Of a stretch of 64,000 nucleotides of DNA, positions 52,301 through 61,972 are shown one piece after another. Under the pieces are notes generated by a model that saw nothing but the letters and a program-made list of their open reading frames with translations, was not told where the DNA came from and ran no database searches. The DNA comes from Paraphysomonas bandaiensis (lineage: Eukaryota > Chrysophyceae): assembly GCA_965644295.1 (NCBI GenBank), contig CBFFRP010000277.1, forward strand, positions 124,001 through 188,000. The letters run 5' to 3'. The translations under genes were made by a program, and so were the position numbers. The first letter of the stretch is position 1. Each line of letters begins with the position of its first letter.

Positions 52301-53222
52301 TCATAGACGTAAACGTCTACAATGGACAGAGGATGCCAATGAAGCATTTGAAAAGATCAAATTGATGATCCATGAATGTCCAACATTATTTTTCATTGAT
52401 GACGAGTCACCAATATATTTATTGACCGATGCATCTGATTATGGAATAGGAGCATACCTCTACCAAGTAGTAGATGGTGTAGAACGTCCAATAGGATTTC
52501 TCAGTAAAACATTCGATGAAAGAATGATGAATTGGGATACACCTCAGAAAGAAGGATATGCTATATACTATGCCTTAGATAAATGGGACTACCTATTAAG
52601 GTATAGATACTTTACGATCAAAACAGATCATAAAAATATTACTCAGTTGAGAACTGATTACGCTAAGGATAAGAAAGTTCAGCGATGGTTGAAATGTTTC
52701 CAAGCATATGATTATGATCTATGTGATATTAAAGGATCTGATAATGTTGTTGCTGATGCATTTAGTAGACTATGTGCATTAGAATCTAAAATGGAAACAA
52801 AATGTGCTTCCCTAATTCCCGATATTAAAGTTCCAAACAAGGAATGGGAAATTATTAAAAGATTTCATAACAATGTTACAGGTCATCATGGTATTGATCG
52901 TACAATACAAAAATTACGAGACAATGGTCATAAATGGTCAAAGCAAGGGGCACATGTGACAAAATTTATTAAAACTTGTCCTTGTTGTCAAAAGATGAGT
53001 AGAATTAAACCAATAATTAATGCTCATCCCTTTACTGTCTCAACATATGGCCCGATGCAAAGAATAGCAGTGGATTTTATTCAGAGTCTGCATCCAGATG
53101 AGGATGGATACACTAATATATTAGTGATTATCGATTCTTTTTCTAGGTGGGTAGAATTAATCCCTACTAAGAATCTCACTGCCATGGCGGCGGCAAAGGG
53201 GATTGCTTCAACACCTGGGTAG
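49350..53222 (+). CDS. retrotransposon gag-pol polyprotein, frame-broken in the integrase
   Basis: A 1290-codon frame. The Gag-like part (residues about 1-440) is charged, with a Cys/His motif CWICGNLHKGDC that departs from the usual CX2CX4HX4C knuckle. The protease has LLDTGATGNNF (about 462). The reverse transcriptase has KWRFCVDYKGLN, ILDLVSGYYQ and the catalytic YLDDLIIYA (about 876). RNase H has LLTDASDYGIGAYLYQ, TDHKNITQL and DNVVADAFSRL. The integrase zinc-binding region has HH then CPCCQK, and the first catalytic Asp is in AVDFIQS. The frame ends at a TAG (53220-53222) between the first and second catalytic Asp; the remainder continues in the next frame. Gag and Pol are in one frame, with no stop or shift between them. 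Confidence 0.95.
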   Translation: MGESKRSKIKAAPQIEELLAASGSSSKKTKRERESSRKRARDATTSSQMQSSPQTETSVEAEGELSGVSFRELSSSQPKRKKQRSGDPHPNRSERIDLNEVIATESTPHEVINTDSIPYLGSVQDEDIIEFCENLSKRDPKGTKFIRSEIMAPTVRDMLQFQRQQDFGDESDEDWLDPNIVTTEELIQWLKQAFLEEEERYSDTLEPLPRFIDNIIGPKVKVDIHVPKVFLKEYGRLNELYKLIPEASLTEVASDTIVKTLKKNIKLVGGHSFRKDAKEKFIADIGQGQSAPKDFGAFCRKVRELNNDYSQAVRKVKRMETKLDSKETSKSNKTKNTKTSSSSSSSSTKATTDTKEACWICGNLHKGDCTRKTCAWANHEKKPWKDSTQGKKYAVMGWSTCPYVENPDGPPRSKTSKLSCPKCLYINAIDMNNDMLDVFVYPKADVNVQQVKENLRAKALLDTGATGNNFINQELADMLVARYRIPLHECNIKICSALDNACCSSKQYMIITIRLTDEYNNTLDIELQCLIIDSTFDIIIGRETIKKYRLVDHFPSHFMERELAGKMLATAAGHAEKTQLLSEHISERATCYNNMETLRRQAKEHLSYNNNLLTSNSLVSTMYSPPISSMRISAYEKEDIGEIRDNYLESIPEEIVTNTQEKVEGTTLPTKISGPESLQRRVREIHEIYKDRFRTTVSDMPMDVPPFELEVDRDAWEQPKHCGPPRKMDRVRQYACKKQIDTFVEHGIIQPSTAPYYSQVLLVPKPNDKWRFCVDYKGLNKHTQRERWPIPNIKEMLERIGSKKPKYFIILDLVSGYYQAKISEYSRKWTAFITFWGVFEWLRLPMGLSGAPSYFQRVLTTIVLAGLIMFICELYLDDLIIYASTEDELIENYVKVLERFRKYNVYINPEKVKIGESEVQYVGHTLNEEGLHFTRERLDSVLNFPKPETMKGLKSFLGLANYFRDHVHNHSLVVRPLNKMLLNYHRRKRLQWTEDANEAFEKIKLMIHECPTLFFIDDESPIYLLTDASDYGIGAYLYQVVDGVERPIGFLSKTFDERMMNWDTPQKEGYAIYYALDKWDYLLRYRYFTIKTDHKNITQLRTDYAKDKKVQRWLKCFQAYDYDLCDIKGSDNVVADAFSRLCALESKMETKCASLIPDIKVPNKEWEIIKRFHNNVTGHHGIDRTIQKLRDNGHKWSKQGAHVTKFIKTCPCCQKMSRIKPIINAHPFTVSTYGPMQRIAVDFIQSLHPDEDGYTNILVIIDSFSRWVELIPTKNLTAMAAAKGIASTPG

Positions 53223-54183
53223 ATATGGAGCACCTATTGAGATTCATTCGGATCTTGGACCAGCATTTGTGGATGATTTAACAAAATCATTGATAGAAAT
53301 GGTTGGAAGTAATCAATCATTTTCGATGGCGTATTCTAAAGAAGAAAATGCTATAGTGGAACGTGCTAATAAAGAAATTTTAAGGCACTTAAGAAATATT
53401 ATATTTGATAAAAATGTACTAAATAATTGGTCAATGTATCTACCTTTAGTACAAAGAATTATGAATTCTTCTAAACATAGAAGCACCGGCGTTACTCCCG
53501 CTAGTATTCTATTTGGGAATGCAGTAGATTTAGATAAGAGTTTATTCATTGAACACAATGAGAACTTGGACGGGAACGAACAAAAGCTATCACATTGGAT
53601 AGATAGAATACAAAAGGTTCAGTCCACTATTATGGATGTTGCAAGACGAAATCTTCGCAAACATGATGAAATCCACATGGCAACTGCACCAAATATACAA
53701 ACAAAAGAATTTCCAATAAATTCTTATGTGTTAGTTGAGCATAGACAAAATGCTTTACGTCCTGGACCGGCAAGTAAGTTATTACCATATCTTAAAGGTC
53801 CAATGCGAGTAGTCAATGTTATTGGAGACAAATATACTCTTCAAGATATTGTTACTAAACGTAATAAAGACTATCATATAAAGAAATTAAGGGAATTTAA
53901 TTACGATCCCTCTACTATTGACCCCTTACAAGTGGCATGTAAAGATGGTGGAAACTTTTATGCTATTGACCATATTTCAAAAATAAAAGGTCGAGCTAAA
54001 GGTCCGAAAAGTCAAATAAAATTTCTAGTACATTGGATAGGGTATGAAAAACCTACATGGGAACCATGGGCTAACGTTAGAAAAACGTATGCTCTACAAA
54101 ATTTCCTAACTCAACATCCTGATGAAAATGTAAGAAATTTACTACCTCGAAATGTGGTTTATTCTTCTGATGAAGAAGATTAA
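53203..54183 (+). CDS. retrotransposon integrase C-terminal half with chromodomain
   Basis: A frame overlapping the upstream polyprotein by 20 bases, displaced by +1. It supplies the rest of the integrase core: the second Asp in HSDLGPAF and the Glu in KEENAIVERANKE. After this come the C-terminal GPxR-like region (YLKGPMRVVNVIGDKYTLQD) and a chromodomain (IKFLVHWIGYEKPTWEP) at about residues 260-310. Chromodomains direct chromoviral integration to particular chromatin. The listed ATG is only the first one in this frame; the segment is more likely the detached end of the polyprotein than a separate gene. Confidence 0.9.
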   Translation: MLQHLGRYGAPIEIHSDLGPAFVDDLTKSLIEMVGSNQSFSMAYSKEENAIVERANKEILRHLRNIIFDKNVLNNWSMYLPLVQRIMNSSKHRSTGVTPASILFGNAVDLDKSLFIEHNENLDGNEQKLSHWIDRIQKVQSTIMDVARRNLRKHDEIHMATAPNIQTKEFPINSYVLVEHRQNALRPGPASKLLPYLKGPMRVVNVIGDKYTLQDIVTKRNKDYHIKKLREFNYDPSTIDPLQVACKDGGNFYAIDHISKIKGRAKGPKSQIKFLVHWIGYEKPTWEPWANVRKTYALQNFLTQHPDENVRNLLPRNVVYSSDEED

Positions 54184-54236
54184 TAACAAAGTTTACAGAA
54201 TTGAGTGTCAATATAACACATTAACACATCAATTAT

Positions 54237-54248
54237 AAGGGGAGGTAG
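54237..54248 (+). other. polypurine tract
   Basis: aaggggaggtag lies directly before the 3' LTR, the expected position for plus-strand DNA priming. It is not purely purine at its second-last-but-one base (t at 54246). Confidence 0.75.
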
Positions 54249-54565
54249 TGTAGGACTATCCACTTACATATAGAATATATACGTGTACATGTCCTGTATT
54301 ATATGATTAGTAGTACAGTACTGTATTGTATACGTGTACCATGTAGTTAGGAATACAAACTGTAGGGAATGTGATTGTTGGGATTAGCAATAGCCGTTGA
54401 TATTGTAGACAGTATTATTAGCCGTTGATATTGTAGACAGTATTATTAGCCGTTGATATTGTAGACAGTATTATTCATGATTCATTATACGATAATAATC
54501 ATTATTTTGTACTTCTGTACTTGGGTATTGCTTTGCACACATACACATATGTATGCAAGCCCACA
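54249..54565 (+). repeat. 3' LTR
   Basis: 317 bp, seemingly identical to the 5' LTR, including the triple 28-bp repeat (54391-54474). It contains an ATG at 54477 in frame with the downstream host sequence. Confidence 0.95.
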
Positions 54566-54569
54566 TGAG
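54566..54569. repeat. target-site duplication TGAG, right
   Basis: Partner of 48980-48983. Confidence 0.75.
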
Positions 54570-55598
54570 GATACTGGCACTGTAGATAACTGCAGTAGAC
54601 AGCCGCGCGCTTCACTTCACCGTGTCGCTGTTAGTGAATCGTCTGGACGCAGCACATTAGGAGTCGTGTCTTCGCCCATCCATCTGACAGCTGATAACAT
54701 ATGTGACGAAATTGAAAGGGAGATAGTGGAACGGTTGCACTGTGAGCACCAGTTCTGCATGCGTCCTACAGATGAGTCGAGTAGTACAGTGGCAGTACGA
54801 TGTGATGAGCCATGGCACTTGTTCGTTCCTATTGAGCCAGTTGTACTGTCTGGCAACAAGGTTATACTACAGCAAGTTCAAGATATCGAGCCTTCGAAAC
54901 TCAAGCGTGCTAGACGGGTAGCCGAAGATGTATCCCCCGCAGGAGAGGAGCCCGAAATATCATTATTCTCTCCTGCCACGTGCCGTGCGCAGCTTTCAGA
55001 ACCGCGGCTTCCCATTTTAACACCGAAGTATATATCCAGGTCCTCGAGCAGTTCATTCCGAATTCAGATCAGTGCAGGGTCACGAGAAGCTAAGAATCGA
55101 AAATTCTCCCGCAACATACGGAACGAGCTGGATGCTTTATGGTTGTGTGAGTATGCTTTAATATTCCTGGATAATCCCCAAACACTTGAAGACATAGTCG
55201 CTAAAGGTAACTATGATGTGTTGAAAGACCGCGGCCTTGTCACGTCTGTATCGGATTTTGGTTTTAAACTTCACGAACATTTGTTGGGTTCACTTCATCG
55301 TGGCCTACTAAAGCAGGAGGAATTTGATGTCGTAGCCGCCACGCTTCGTCGGGCAGTCCCGCCCGAGCAATCTAGTCATATGTACTCTCCTGTGGTGTTT
55401 GTTCAGCCACCGTCTGACGTGATGCCTTCACCCAACCCAACAGTAGAGACTAGTCTACGTGACACCAAACGCAAGCGACAGGCTGGCGAATCTCCAGTTG
55501 CGCGGGTCACAATGTCTCGTACGTACCCATCACCAACGTCCAAGAGTACTGAACGCACTAGTCCAATGCAGTCGCAACATTTTCATCGCAAAGTCTAA

Positions 55599-57653
55599 GA
55601 TTTATTTCAAGTTGTGGCGGATATGTTGTAGCTCCACACCATTGTTCCATGTGCTTATGTCACATAATATGTGAATTGTTCTTCTTGTGACATGTCTGTG
55701 ATTATCTTGTTGAGGCAATCACTTATTACCTCTGACCGAAATTTTTGTCTATTATCATCCTTATGTGATCCCGTTTATTCACAACTATCAGATGCATTAT
55801 AATTATCGGTGTTTGCGTGCCGCTTATTGTGCGTTTTCATTGGCTACTAGCGCACGTGGGGCATCGATATAATATTCATGGCATTATTAAAATTGCACGG
55901 GCAGTCTCGAGATTTTTAAAATTAGGAATGACGAAGTTTTCGCGAACGTATATGCGTTTATTGTCATTACTGGAATTTGTTAAGGACTAACAGTAATTTG
56001 TTATTCTATAAAGAAATTTTTCGTTGTGTTGTTGGACGGTGACTGATTCTCTAATCGAATATGTACTTTCTATAATTCTATACAAGCTGTCAGATTCTCT
56101 TAGTAGTACGAGCATTACATGCTTTAAATTTATTCCATCAATTTGAAGCAACGTTGAAGTCGGCACATGCGACTCCAGTTACAAAAATATGATTAAATCA
56201 GACGGAATATATTATATGGTGTGCTATAGAGTAGTGAAGTATACAGAAGCTTAGTTGGTTTATCGATAAATAATGATGTTCGTGTCATAATTGTTACAGT
56301 TGTATGAGCGGTATTTCGGAATTTAGCAGTTAACCAAGATCCATCAACATTTAAGTAAAACTTATGTTGATCACAAAATAAGTAGCGACTTACCTTAAGT
56401 TATTACAAGAATAAATGATTGACTAATATAAACCGGTATAACCGTTAGGGGAATACCAAATCAAGATTCTGGAAAGTGGTTTTGGTGAGATATTGAGAAT
56501 ATTTTAAACATGATCAAGTTTATTATCACATGAAAATTGAGTATCAACATAGCTAAATTAAGCATATACCAACTCATCATAGAAAACTCTGTTTCAATAG
56601 CCTGAGTGTTTATTTCGCTTTCCACAGAAGCAATGAGTTAATTAACTATCAACTTCACCTGAGCATGGGATCTGCTGAGCTCTTGCGCAACTTGCAGACA
56701 ACTGGAATCATGAGCTTGGTATGCATTGGGCAACAGACCGAACAAGTAGTAATGCAACTCTATCGTTGACAGCGATACGCTTCAAGATGGTACTATATGC
56801 CTTAAAGATGGTGTGATCTTCCTTGAATCTGTTTGGACGGCCAGTAAACACATATTCCATGTCTTCAGTATCCTTTTTATGGGTGGCTATCATAAAGCAC
56901 AATAATGTTCAATTGTATTATCAATAACACGACCTTCTTTACAAGCCTAGCACTCTTCTGGGAATCTATTTCAGATTCTAATTATATTTTTACTTCATTA
57001 TTTATAAACAATAATTAATCGGATTTCTTTTACCTTTAGAAGCTGGTTGCCAAATTGAACCGTGAATATCACCAAACCCCCTTTTGATCTTTTAATTCCA
57101 GTTCTAGTAATAGGGTCGTCATGTTCTCTCACATCGGGAGCGCAAAAAGTTCTATACAAGCATAATCAATCAATCAATCACTCAACACATTAGAGGCGAA
57201 AAGAACGCAGAAATTTCAGTCAACACACAAAATTTCGGCCCAGCATACTAGAACTAGCGGCAATGGGTGTTAATATGTTCTTTGAGATGTACCAGGACAG
57301 TGCTTCACTTGTCAATGCATTGTATTGGAGTGGACTCAGAATATAGATACATGCATGTATCTCGTGTATACCGTATAGTATCCACTGTACATATCGCCCT
57401 CACGAGATACATTTTTTTGGAGTTGGTGTGTGGAGTGGTTTGATGTACAGTGTGTGTAAAGTGAGTGTATGTGTTGTTACGGTGCGGTACTCTGGTACAG
57501 CTAGTTGTACATGTTCAGGAAACAGACAGATGAATAAGCACAATGTGACACATTGAAACGACCTCTTCAGCTATTCGCCTGTACTTTATATCTGAATAGA
57601 TTGCTGTGATATGGAGCAGAAGGCTGCCTTTTATACAGCGTGAATAACTGAAC
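55599..57653. other. intergenic region, no gene recognised
   Basis: About 2 kb of AT-rich DNA. Minus-strand frame 56708-56902 (64 codons, FKEDHTIFKAYSTILKRIAV) and an adjacent minus frame at about 56650-56765 (LFGLLPNAYQAHDSS) look slightly protein-like and could be a decayed gene, but I cannot place them. A short caat repeat lies near 57165-57180. Confidence 0.45.
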
Positions 57654-58052
57654 ATGGGAGCAGGGCTATCATCTGCTCAACTATGGGTAGAATCGCAGTT
57701 AGGCAGAAACAATAATCCTGATTGGAATAATGTTGACCCTCAGTATATGGCTACGCAATGTAAAGATATAGATGAGCTTCTTGCCATTGTGCGAAGTTAT
57801 GGCGGCCCTTTTGACCCGAAGGAATTGGGCGACAATGGTGACGATAATTACGTAGAAACCAACATAATGCCTGATAGTGGAGAGAATAGTGCTGACAATG
57901 AAATGGAAGTTGAAGCCGAGGTAAAACCTGTTATGAAGCAAGGCTCGAGCGAAAAGAAATCCGCAAGTGCTAAAGCCAAGAGAAAGATTCACAGTAGTGG
58001 AGATATGGATACCAATGTACCCAGCGGGAAAGAGCTGGTTACATTGAAATGA
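57654..58052 (+). CDS. small acidic/basic hypothetical protein, possible N-myristoylation
   Basis: A 132-codon frame beginning MGAGLSSAQLWVESQLG. Gly2 followed by Ser6 fits an N-myristoylation signal. Residues about 15-60 are mixed (DPQYMATQCKDIDELLAIV), followed by an acidic stretch and then a Lys/Ser-rich part. No family is recognised. A gt at 58036 could splice to an acceptor ending at 58458 (ccccacag), adding about 34 residues (ASTSITPPERGRKRLNLGV) in frame. That intron would be about 420 bp, far longer than any other here, so I keep the unspliced version. It may also be part of a larger gene. Confidence 0.5.
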   Translation: MGAGLSSAQLWVESQLGRNNNPDWNNVDPQYMATQCKDIDELLAIVRSYGGPFDPKELGDNGDDNYVETNIMPDSGENSADNEMEVEAEVKPVMKQGSSEKKSASAKAKRKIHSSGDMDTNVPSGKELVTLK

Positions 58053-58990
58053 TGAGCTACTTGTTCACTGACTGGAAGCTTGACTTTGGGGTTTCTGTAA
58101 AATGATTTCTTTGGTGACAGTAAGCATATCTACTCTTGTATGCCATTAATTAGTGCATGCTGGAATATGCTTGAGCGATTGTTTTTATATTATAACTTTT
58201 GTATATCTACTATAATTAATCACAATATAACTACTGCAGCTGCATTTATTAGCTAGGTATTTTTTGACATAAAGCCATTAAATACGAGCTGGAAGTATTG
58301 TGTTTGACTGTGTAGTCATTCCATGTTGAACCACATGTATCAGGCACTCATTACACCAATGTTTCGTGTATATACTATATAGGCAATTATATATGGTCAT
58401 GGGTTTTTCAATATTAAACTTCTGGATAAAAACATTGGCACTCACTCTATCCCCACAGGCCTCTACCTCTATAACTCCACCAGAAAGAGGGCGGAAGAGG
58501 TTAAACCTTGGTGTTTGCAGTGATGCGCAAATATCTTCGTCTTTCGTAGCACAAATAGTCGTCTGATGAGGACTATATCACAAACAAAACACATAGCCTG
58601 CAAATTTAGTGCGTACAATAGTACAATATAATAACATAATAGAGGCTAACTATATTATCGATATATTGTTCCTTAGCCCTGCGGCATATAACTACTACAA
58701 AAACTACAAAAGTATAGTAAATAGTGAGAGCTACACAATACACCTATAATTTCTACCTTCATCAATGTAGATAAATCAGAAAGAAATCAGATTTTAGAAA
58801 GCGCGTACAAAATTTTCCAGATAACATGAATATTTAGTTGACAGGACCAGGTCCTATGCATTTTAAATAAACACCGTTACAATCTGATTGTATGTCAAAT
58901 TCGAAAACATCTACTCTATAAACATTATTCGTTTCAAAAATTAATAAACTGAAACTACAACTATAGTTCTCAAACCACTGCAATGAAGTG
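58053..58990. other. intergenic region, possible terminal exon at 58459-58566
   Basis: About 940 bp. The stretch 58459-58566 follows a good acceptor (tccccacag) and encodes a Pro/Arg-rich segment ending in a stop, so it may be a last exon of the preceding gene. The rest is AT-rich and probably the 3' flank of adenylosuccinate lyase. Confidence 0.4.
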
Positions 58991-60615
58991 CTAAACTTGC
59001 AATGTAATAACTTCAGCATCGGCAATATCATTGACATATTTCTGAAGTATGGGATCAACTTCTTCTACAAGAAACTCTTTTACCTGTTCAGGTGCCCTTC
59101 CAACAAACAACAATGGATCCATCAGTGCATCTAACGATCCGTGAACAGCGGAAAACAGTGGATCGGCCGCAATACGCTCTAGAAGGTCGTTGGGCGCGGC
59201 CTCTTCCTTTACCCTCCGGCCAGACTCCATCGAATGGGCACGAATTGCCTCATGGAGTATCTATAGTAAGGTCATACAGCTATGATAATGGTGGTTACAG
59301 TATATCAAAGAACCTGTCTGTCCCCACCGGCTTTAACGCATTGCATAAGAATTGCCTCAGTGGTCATGAACGGTAGCTCAAGATCAATCTGAGATCGGAT
59401 CACCGCCGGCCACACCTAGAGCTTATATTTAGAGGAAGAAATAAAACAACAATAACATACATGAAGACCGTCGGAAATATTGGTGAGTACCGTCAAAATG
59501 ACGTCAGCAGCGAGGAAGGCTTCAGGCAACACAATTCGCCTGTTCGATGAATCATCAAGTGTCCGCTCAAACCACTGGCCAGCATGTGTCTGCGATGCAT
59601 TCTACGCGCAGACACAAAATAATCCACATCATAGACAAGTACGAGATAGCAATAAATACTACATACGTGGAATTCATACCTGTGGCAGAGACATGAGGTA
59701 TCGGGCGAGACCACAGACCCTCTCTGATCTCATTGGATTTCGCTTGTATGCCATGGCACTGGATCCTATTTGATTTTTCTCAAACGGTTCCTCGACCTGT
59801 TTCATACTTGCAAGAAGTCGGATGTCGCTTGCCATTTTGTGTGCAGACTGTGCGATCCCGGAGAGAACACTCAACACTTTGAAGTCTATCTTGCGACTGT
59901 AGGTCTGTCCTGATACTGCCACCCAGTTATGAAACCCCATCGACTCGCAGACTAAGCGGTTGAGTACTTTAACCTTGTCATGATTACCCTCGAATAGCTC
60001 AAGGAAGGTGGCTTGAGTTCCGGTTGTTCCCTTCACACCTCTGAGAGGAATTCTATCAACGAGACTCTCGACCTCCTCTACATCCATCAAAAAATCATAC
60101 ATCCATAAGCTGCAGCGCTTTCCTACAGTGGTTAACTGCGCTGGTTGAAAGTGCGTGTAGCCCAGCGTTGGAAGATCCTTGTATTTGTCTGCAAATACTC
60201 GCATTGTATGCAGCAGTTTGACCAATCTGGTTCGAATAAGCACCAAAGATTCTTTTATTTGAATAATATCAGTATTGTCCCCTACATAGCAACTCGTGGC
60301 TCCTAAATGTATTATGGGCATGGCATTGGGACATGCTACTCCAAAAGTGTGAACATGAGCCATGACATCATGACGACACTTCGACTCCATATCTGCTGCC
60401 ATATCAAAGTCAATATCATCCAAATGAGCTCGCATTTCGTCCAATTGTTCAGTCGTAATATTCAGTCCTAATTCCTTCTCTGCCTCAGCAAGAGCAAGCC
60501 ATAGTCTACGCCATGTACTGAATTTCTTCTGTGGAGACCACAGGTAGCTCATTTCTTTAGAGGCATATCTCTCTATAAGAGGGTTCTCGTACTTCTCCTT
60601 TAATTCCATATTCAA
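58991..60615 (-). CDS. ADSL: adenylosuccinate lyase
   Basis: Four exons: 60615-59680, 59601-59461, 59415-59314 and 59260-58991, giving 482 residues, as in the animal enzyme (about 484). It acts twice in purine synthesis, cleaving SAICAR and adenylosuccinate, with release of fumarate. Landmarks are the N-terminal [60 protein letters not shown] with the catalytic His, the fumarase-superfamily signature region [18 protein letters not shown] (the mobile Ser loop), [21 protein letters not shown] and [12 protein letters not shown]. It follows the eukaryotic and B. subtilis-like subgroup seen in animals. A second ATG two codons in is an alternative start. Introns are 78, 45 and 53 bp. Confidence 0.96.
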
Positions 60616-61205
60616 ATGAGTACAGTGGTACTCAATAAATAAAATTAGTTCTTATGTATCTTAAACACTTTGCTCTGTGCGTCTCTTGTATGTAGTGACA
60701 TCAGAGTGGCTGGATTCAGAGTTAAACCAATATCTTCATATCCCATAGAAAATGTGCGGTATTTCTATATTTATTGCAAAAATATGGCCTTTCACAAAAT
60801 AGACGGTATAAAATATCGGTTTTTCGAGTGGGTTTTTATCCTTCATGTACAGTATATTGGACAGTAAAGCCGTGGCATGGACACAAAGGAGACAGACATA
60901 TCTACAGCACATGTGTTGATAAGATGCACAGAGCACCCTGTTAGTTATATCTACATTGTACTTCTTGCAAGTGTAACGGTACCATAATGCGTATTGATGG
61001 CGACTGCTTTTGACAAGTGTCACCGAAATTGTTTTCGGCGTAAAGGGTAAGGAAGTCTTGAGCCCTGTTCAGAGTACAGAATAATGCTGGTTTAAACAGT
61101 TGTCATTGCTATTGACAAGATCTGTATATAAGAATAAATCCGAATGAATGGCATTGGTAATAAGAAACCCACTTATACAACCAAGTAAGCTGAATATTAA
61201 TATTG

Positions 61206-61392
61206 GAAGTCTTATTATTAGCAATAGTCGTTAAAAACCTGCACCAACTTAGTAGCTAGTTGAATGCTAGACAAACTAGTTAGACCTCTACCTGTAACTA
61301 ATCAGTACACACTTTTTTATCCTACTATTTAACGCTACGGAAGCTGCTTGTGCGTCGCCGCAAGCACCAAGGTCGACCACTTCCGCTCTGAG
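61206..61392. repeat. dispersed repeat R1, copy 2
   Basis: Same orientation as 1635-1885 but without its internal hairpin segment. Ends in caagcaccaagg and accacttcc, as the other copy does. Confidence 0.6.
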
Positions 61393-61760
61393 TTCTTAAG
61401 GTGAACATCCCGGATGCTTGACTTCAGCAGGCAGCCCAATACCCCGGTTACCCTTCAGGTGGGCCCTGTCCCGGATGCCCTTGAGGTGAGCCCATTCCCG
61501 GGTGCCTGTTTATTCGTCAGGGCCCAAAGACGTCTACACAAGTGACACTTATTGGTGTCCCTTGTACCACACAAGCATTCGGCTATGAGTGGGCAGAAGA
61601 ATATCTGCTGACTATGTTTGCGGCTCACGTTAGTTTCCCAGAGAAATATCTCCAATACTTATCCCACAGAACACCACGAAAAGGTGCGAGTCCGACTTTG
61701 TTGAGGGTGAATATTAATTACCCCAATACAGAGTAAACTACTATGCTATGCTAGGACACT
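61393..61760 (+). repeat. dispersed repeat R3, copy 2
   Basis: Inverted relative to 42000-42250. Contains a GC-rich internal duplication (cccggatgc and aggtgggccc/aggtgagccc blocks, 61407-61500) missing from the other copy. A short open frame across it (61542-61736) is probably chance. Confidence 0.7.
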
Positions 61761-61972
61761 GTTGACTCTGAAATCATTATCGTTCTGCTCTACGTATAAC
61801 TTCTATGCCTCAAAGAATGCAATATATATATTGTGCTGACTTCGCTGAATTTTTAAGCATAATACAATCAGTGCTAGTTACGCCACATAGCGATTATGCT
61901 ATGTGTTATATAATATTAAGTCACTTTCTGAAAGTAGCAAGGGTAAAAATGAATATAAGAACTAAACTAAAA

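Larger units (their letters stand above)
48984..54565 (+). mobile_element. Ty3/gypsy chromovirus-type LTR retrotransposon, 5582 bp
   Basis: Two 317-bp LTRs, 48984-49300 and 54249-54565, appear identical by eye, start TG and end CA, and are bounded by TGAG duplications. A purine tract aaggggaggtag (54237-54248) abuts the right LTR. A gag-pol frame occupies most of the interior. The order protease, reverse transcriptase, RNase H, integrase, chromodomain is that of Ty3/gypsy chromoviruses. Identical LTRs imply recent insertion. It sits inside a host gene. A one-base frame break in the integrase suggests this copy is not autonomous. Confidence 0.95.
48836..55598 (+). pseudogene. unknown host gene split by the LTR retrotransposon
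   Basis: Left part: exon 48836-48913 (26 codons, MSTHPISVGAFDQFVCN), a probable 49-bp intron 48914-48962 typical of this genome, then 48963-48983. Right part: 54570-55598, 342 codons before the stop. The retrotransposon and its 4-bp duplication TGAG lie between them. The reading frame either side of the duplication agrees, so the gene was probably continuous before insertion. The product (about 375 residues) is not recognised. It has a mixed N-terminal half with CDEIEREIVERLHC and EPWHLFVPIEP, a helical section (NELDALWLCEYALIFLDNP, FKLHEHLLGSLHRGLL) and a Ser/Pro/Lys-rich tail. The right part is also open in frame with an ATG inside the 3' LTR (54477), so a truncated or chimeric product remains possible. 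The left exon is less certain than the right. Confidence 0.65.
60616..61972. other. intergenic region with repeats R1 and R3
   Basis: About 1.36 kb between adenylosuccinate lyase and the UbiB-like gene. It contains R1 copy 2 (61206-61392) joined directly to R3 copy 2 (61393-61760). No gene is recognised. Confidence 0.55.

Noticed and set aside
53190-53225. Programmed +1 frameshift between pol parts
   Set aside because: It falls between catalytic residues of one domain, and no slippery site is evident. An indel is simpler.
58366-58566. Independent 66-codon gene
   Set aside because: Its first half has no coding character, and the second half follows a strong acceptor. More likely a terminal exon or chance.
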